DNA of 64,000 nt from the NCBI RefSeq assembly GCF_042684265.1, contig NZ_JBHULB010000013.1, positions 54,250 to 118,249 of the forward strand, written 5' to 3'. The position numbers and the translations under genes were made by a program. The DNA comes from Croceitalea marina. GTDB lineage: Bacteria; Bacteroidota; Bacteroidia; Flavobacteriales; Flavobacteriaceae. Shown here piece after piece: positions 61,644 through 64,000 of this stretch. The notes beneath the pieces were generated by a model. The model made no database searches and was not told the origin of the DNA. It saw nothing but the letters and a program-made list of their open reading frames with translations. Every line of letters starts with the position of its first letter. Positions within the stretch are counted from its first letter, which is position 1.

Positions 61644-62912
61644 ATGCTTCAGCTTCAACGTATAAGAGATAATAAGGATGCCATTATTGAAGCCTTAAAA
61701 AAACGGAATATCGATGCCGATGCCATGTTAAATGGTGTGCTTCATTTAGATGAAAAAAGACGGGCATTACAAACCGAATTGGATAATACCCTGGCAGAAT
61801 CGAATTCACTTTCTAAAGAAATAGGAAATCTATTTAAAAGTGGAAAAGGAGCAGAAGCAAATGAACTTAAAGCAAAAACCACCACTTTAAAAGAAACTTC
61901 TAAAAAATTAGGGGAAGATTTAAACAACACAGCCGAAGAGCTTCAGAATCTGTTATACCAAATACCAAATGTGCCTCATGAATCTGTGCCAGCCGGTAGT
62001 ACCGATGAAGATAACGAAGAGATTTTTCGAGAAGGCGAAATTCCAGAATTGATTGAGGGCTCCTTACCCCATTGGGAGTTGGCCAAAAAACATGACATCA
62101 TAGATTTTGAATTGGGGGTAAAAGTAACAGGAGCAGGTTTCCCCGTTTATAAAGGAAAAGGGGCCCGGTTACAACGCGCTTTAATCTCCTATTTTTTAGA
62201 TAAAAATACCGAAGCCGGTTATACCGAAATTCAAGTACCCCATTTAGTAAACGAAGCATCAGGTTATGGCACAGGGCAATTACCGGACAAAGAAGGGCAA
62301 ATGTATCATATACAGGCCGATGACCTGTATCTTATACCTACCGCCGAAGTACCGGTGACCAATATCTTTAGAGATGATATTGTAAAAAAAGAAGATTTAC
62401 CCATCACCTACACCGGTTACACGCCATGCTTTAGGCGCGAAGCTGGTAGTTATGGCGCCCATGTTAGGGGACTTAACAGATTGCACCAGTTTGATAAAGT
62501 AGAAATTGTTCGCGTGGAACACCCAGAAAATTCTAATGCCGCTTTAGACGGCATGATAGAGCATGTTAAAAACATATTACGTGAATTAGAATTACCTTAT
62601 CGCATACTTCGGTTATGTGGCGGTGATTTAGGGTTTACTTCTGCCCTAACCTATGATTTTGAAGTATTTTCTACGGCACAAGACCGTTGGTTAGAAATTA
62701 GCTCGGTCTCTAATTTTGAGACCTACCAAGCTAATCGCTTAAAACTGCGTTTTAAGGATGAAAATGGTAAAAACCAGTTGGCACATACGCTAAACGGAAG
62801 TTCATTGGCATTACCACGTGTGCTTGCCGGTATTCTAGAAAACTACCAAACAAAAGATGGTATTAAAATACCCGAGGTTTTAGTACCCTATTGTGGGTTT
62901 GACAGTATTTGA
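61644..62912 (+). CDS. serS: Seryl-tRNA synthetase
   Basis: 422 residues. The N-terminal coiled-coil arm (to about residue 105) contacts tRNA-Ser. Class II motifs 2 and 3 appear as YTPCFRREAGSYG and NGSSLALPRVLAGILENYQ. TAEVPVTN supplies the serine pocket. Full length and intact. It charges tRNA-Ser and, where present, tRNA-Sec. Its promoter box is just upstream. Confidence 0.97.
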   Translation: MLQLQRIRDNKDAIIEALKKRNIDADAMLNGVLHLDEKRRALQTELDNTLAESNSLSKEIGNLFKSGKGAEANELKAKTTTLKETSKKLGEDLNNTAEELQNLLYQIPNVPHESVPAGSTDEDNEEIFREGEIPELIEGSLPHWELAKKHDIIDFELGVKVTGAGFPVYKGKGARLQRALISYFLDKNTEAGYTEIQVPHLVNEASGYGTGQLPDKEGQMYHIQADDLYLIPTAEVPVTNIFRDDIVKKEDLPITYTGYTPCFRREAGSYGAHVRGLNRLHQFDKVEIVRVEHPENSNAALDGMIEHVKNILRELELPYRILRLCGGDLGFTSALTYDFEVFSTAQDRWLEISSVSNFETYQANRLKLRFKDENGKNQLAHTLNGSSLALPRVLAGILENYQTKDGIKIPEVLVPYCGFDSI

Positions 62913-63030
62913 TTAAGCGTTTGTAAATGCATACTATTCGATTATTAAACGGTTATTTACTGTAACCAGCACTATTTAAAGTGTTTTTACTAAATTAAGC
63001 CTATAGTAGAAATATACTTACTAGTGACTA

Positions 63031-63046
63031 TATACAATTGTTGGCG
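63031..63046 (+). repeat. Left arm of an imperfect inverted repeat flanking the next gene
   Basis: TATACAATTGTTGGCG. Its reverse complement matches 63766-63782 (CGCCAACATTGGCTATA) with small gaps. The pair encloses one gene of unknown function. Confidence 0.45.
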
Positions 63047-63058
63047 TTAATTTGAGAA

Positions 63059-63757
63059 ATGAATAAAACCTTAAAAAACATATTAATTACAGTTGTAATA
63101 ATAATTGGGATTATTTTTTCTTTTAAGGCCATAGCCATTGGAATTTCAGAATCTCTAAGCTCAGCTAGCAAATCGATAAGCAGCGCAATTGGAACGGATT
63201 GTGAAAAAAAACGGAATTGGACAATCGGAAATTACAAAATACAGGAAAATGAATGTATAGGTTTGGTTGGACCTCATTTTAGAAAATTTAACCTGTTTGA
63301 AAATGAAGAAATCATTGAAGAATATGTTTCAATGACCGATTCATGTACCGTTAATTTTCAAAAAAGGAATGACCTTATATTAAAGTTCAATCTTTGTTCT
63401 GAATCAATCACGGAATTGAATCCTCCAATAATTATTATGAGCTTATCTGACATTGATTCAATCCAAATAGAATCAGACTCACTTGGTAGAATAGGAATGC
63501 TGTCTTATGAACAGAGGAAAAGGTTTATAAAAGATTGGAATGAAAAGCGCGTAATAGGTTATTCTAGCCATCCTTTTGATTCGGCTTTTTCTAGCAACCC
63601 AGCTTATCATTCTTTCTTTTATCGCTTGATAGTTTTTTCAAATAATACTCAGAGTAGATTTTATGGTCGAGATAATAAAATATTGGATAGCCTGAATTGG
63701 GAATACCAAATAGGAATAAAAGAGCAGGATTATTTTAATAAGGAATTTATAAAATAA
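63059..63757 (+). CDS. Unknown single-pass membrane or exported protein
   Basis: 232 residues. An N-terminal signal-anchor (ILITVVIIIGIIFSF) is followed by a globular part with a few cysteines and a C-terminal YRLIVFSNNTQSRFYGRDNKILDSLNW region. I do not recognise the family. It is a solitary gene between serS and a gene-free region, very AT-rich, and flanked by an imperfect inverted repeat with TTGGCG/CGCCAA cores. Those flanks suggest a cassette-like insertion. Function cannot be inferred. Confidence 0.7.
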   Translation: MNKTLKNILITVVIIIGIIFSFKAIAIGISESLSSASKSISSAIGTDCEKKRNWTIGNYKIQENECIGLVGPHFRKFNLFENEEIIEEYVSMTDSCTVNFQKRNDLILKFNLCSESITELNPPIIIMSLSDIDSIQIESDSLGRIGMLSYEQRKRFIKDWNEKRVIGYSSHPFDSAFSSNPAYHSFFYRLIVFSNNTQSRFYGRDNKILDSLNWEYQIGIKEQDYFNKEFIK

Positions 63758-63765
63758 AAAACTAC

Positions 63766-63782
63766 CGCCAACATTGGCTATA
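63766..63782 (+). repeat. Right arm of the inverted repeat flanking the unknown gene
   Basis: CGCCAACATTGGCTATA, the counterpart of 63031-63046. It lies 9 bases after the stop codon. Confidence 0.45.
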
Positions 63783-63828
63783 ATCCATTGTTGCTTCTTT
63801 CTAAACAAAAAACATTACTTTTAAATGC

Positions 63829-63877
63829 ATGATTCCGTTGCGGACAATTCCTGCGGAATTATCCGCAACGGAATCAT
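63829..63877. repeat. Long intergenic palindrome
   Basis: Two 23-base arms with one mismatch surround a 3-base loop. Each arm contains ATTCCGTTGCGGA or its complement. The arms are GC-richer than the surroundings. It could be a dispersed palindromic element or a bidirectional terminator between the unknown gene and the reverse-strand ORF that ends at 63916. Confidence 0.7.
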
Positions 63878-63915
63878 AGGTACTGTGTCAAAAAACAAGT
63901 TTTTTCTTTAAAATA

Positions 63916-64000
63916 TTAGGAAACAAGTTGAGTAATCAATTTGTTATCCCGCGCAGCAAGGGCTTCATGCTTTTGCTGCTTTTTTATTTCAAACTCGGCA
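63916..64000 (-). CDS. C-terminal end of an unidentified protein, cut by the window edge
   Basis: A reverse-strand frame runs in from the window edge and stops at 63916-63918. The visible residues AEFEIKKQQKHEALAARDNK and a short tail are charged and probably coiled-coil. No family can be assigned from 27 residues. It ends 38 bases from the long palindrome, which could be its terminator. Confidence 0.4.
   Translation of the reverse strand, partial: AEFEIKKQQKHEALAARDNKLITQLVS

Overview
The window comes from a marine member of the Bacteroidota, most likely Flavobacteriaceae near Zobellia, Maribacter or Arenibacter. The evidence is a protease with a type IX secretion C-terminal domain, many lipoproteins with Bacteroidota-style lipoboxes, promoters with a TAnnTTTG -7 box, several formylglycine sulfatases, alpha-L-fucosidase-family enzymes and a dense L-sugar catabolic operon. 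Species identity cannot be settled from the sequence alone.

Region 1 (about 1-23400) is an algal-polysaccharide locus. A forward run encodes a beta-propeller protein cut by the window edge, a membrane cytochrome c/LRR protein, an SGNH hydrolase and two sulfatases. It converges on a reverse-strand operon of eleven closely packed genes (19911 down to 6566): Zn alcohol dehydrogenase, KDG kinase, KDPG aldolase, altronate dehydratase, tagaturonate/altronate reductase, GH29, lactonase, SDR dehydrogenase, FucP-type permease, sugar mutarotase and GH2. Another GH29 and a third sulfatase lie upstream. Read together, the enzymes form a full route from L-galactose (or a near relative) through L-galactonate, D-tagaturonate, D-altronate and KDG to pyruvate and glyceraldehyde-3-phosphate. 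No susC/susD pair lies in the window.

Region 2 (23600-28600) holds a dinB-dnaE2-type translesion polymerase pair. The dnaE gene appears to lack any AUG, GUG or UUG codon in front of its conserved N-terminus. A frameshifted fibronectin-like pseudogene follows.

Region 3 (28870-33960) looks like a small secreted-peptide (bacteriocin-like) system: a C39-like/VKOR/thioredoxin fusion, a 50-residue cysteine-rich precursor with a double-glycine-type leader, a C39 peptidase ABC exporter, an unusually short HlyD-type adaptor and a 70-residue membrane protein.

Region 4 (34125-52241) is an integrative mobilizable element of about 18.1 kb inserted at the 3' end of tRNA-Leu(CAA), bounded by 19-bp direct repeats. 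It carries an integrase, an AbiE-type toxin-antitoxin pair, an unknown protein with an XRE/ImmA-IrrE metallopeptidase, a mobilization module with a candidate oriT, a Toprim protein and an excisionase-like protein. Its cargo is a secreted phosphatidylserine-decarboxylase-like lipoprotein, a RidA-SnoaL lipoprotein and eight tandem DUF6090-type membrane proteins.

Region 5 (52226-64000) is mostly core genome: tRNA-Leu, prs, rplY, pth, a fibronectin-like lipoprotein, a T9SS metalloprotease, ribF, an HTTM membrane protein, serS, a lone hypothetical gene flanked by inverted repeats, a long intergenic palindrome and a coding fragment at the edge.
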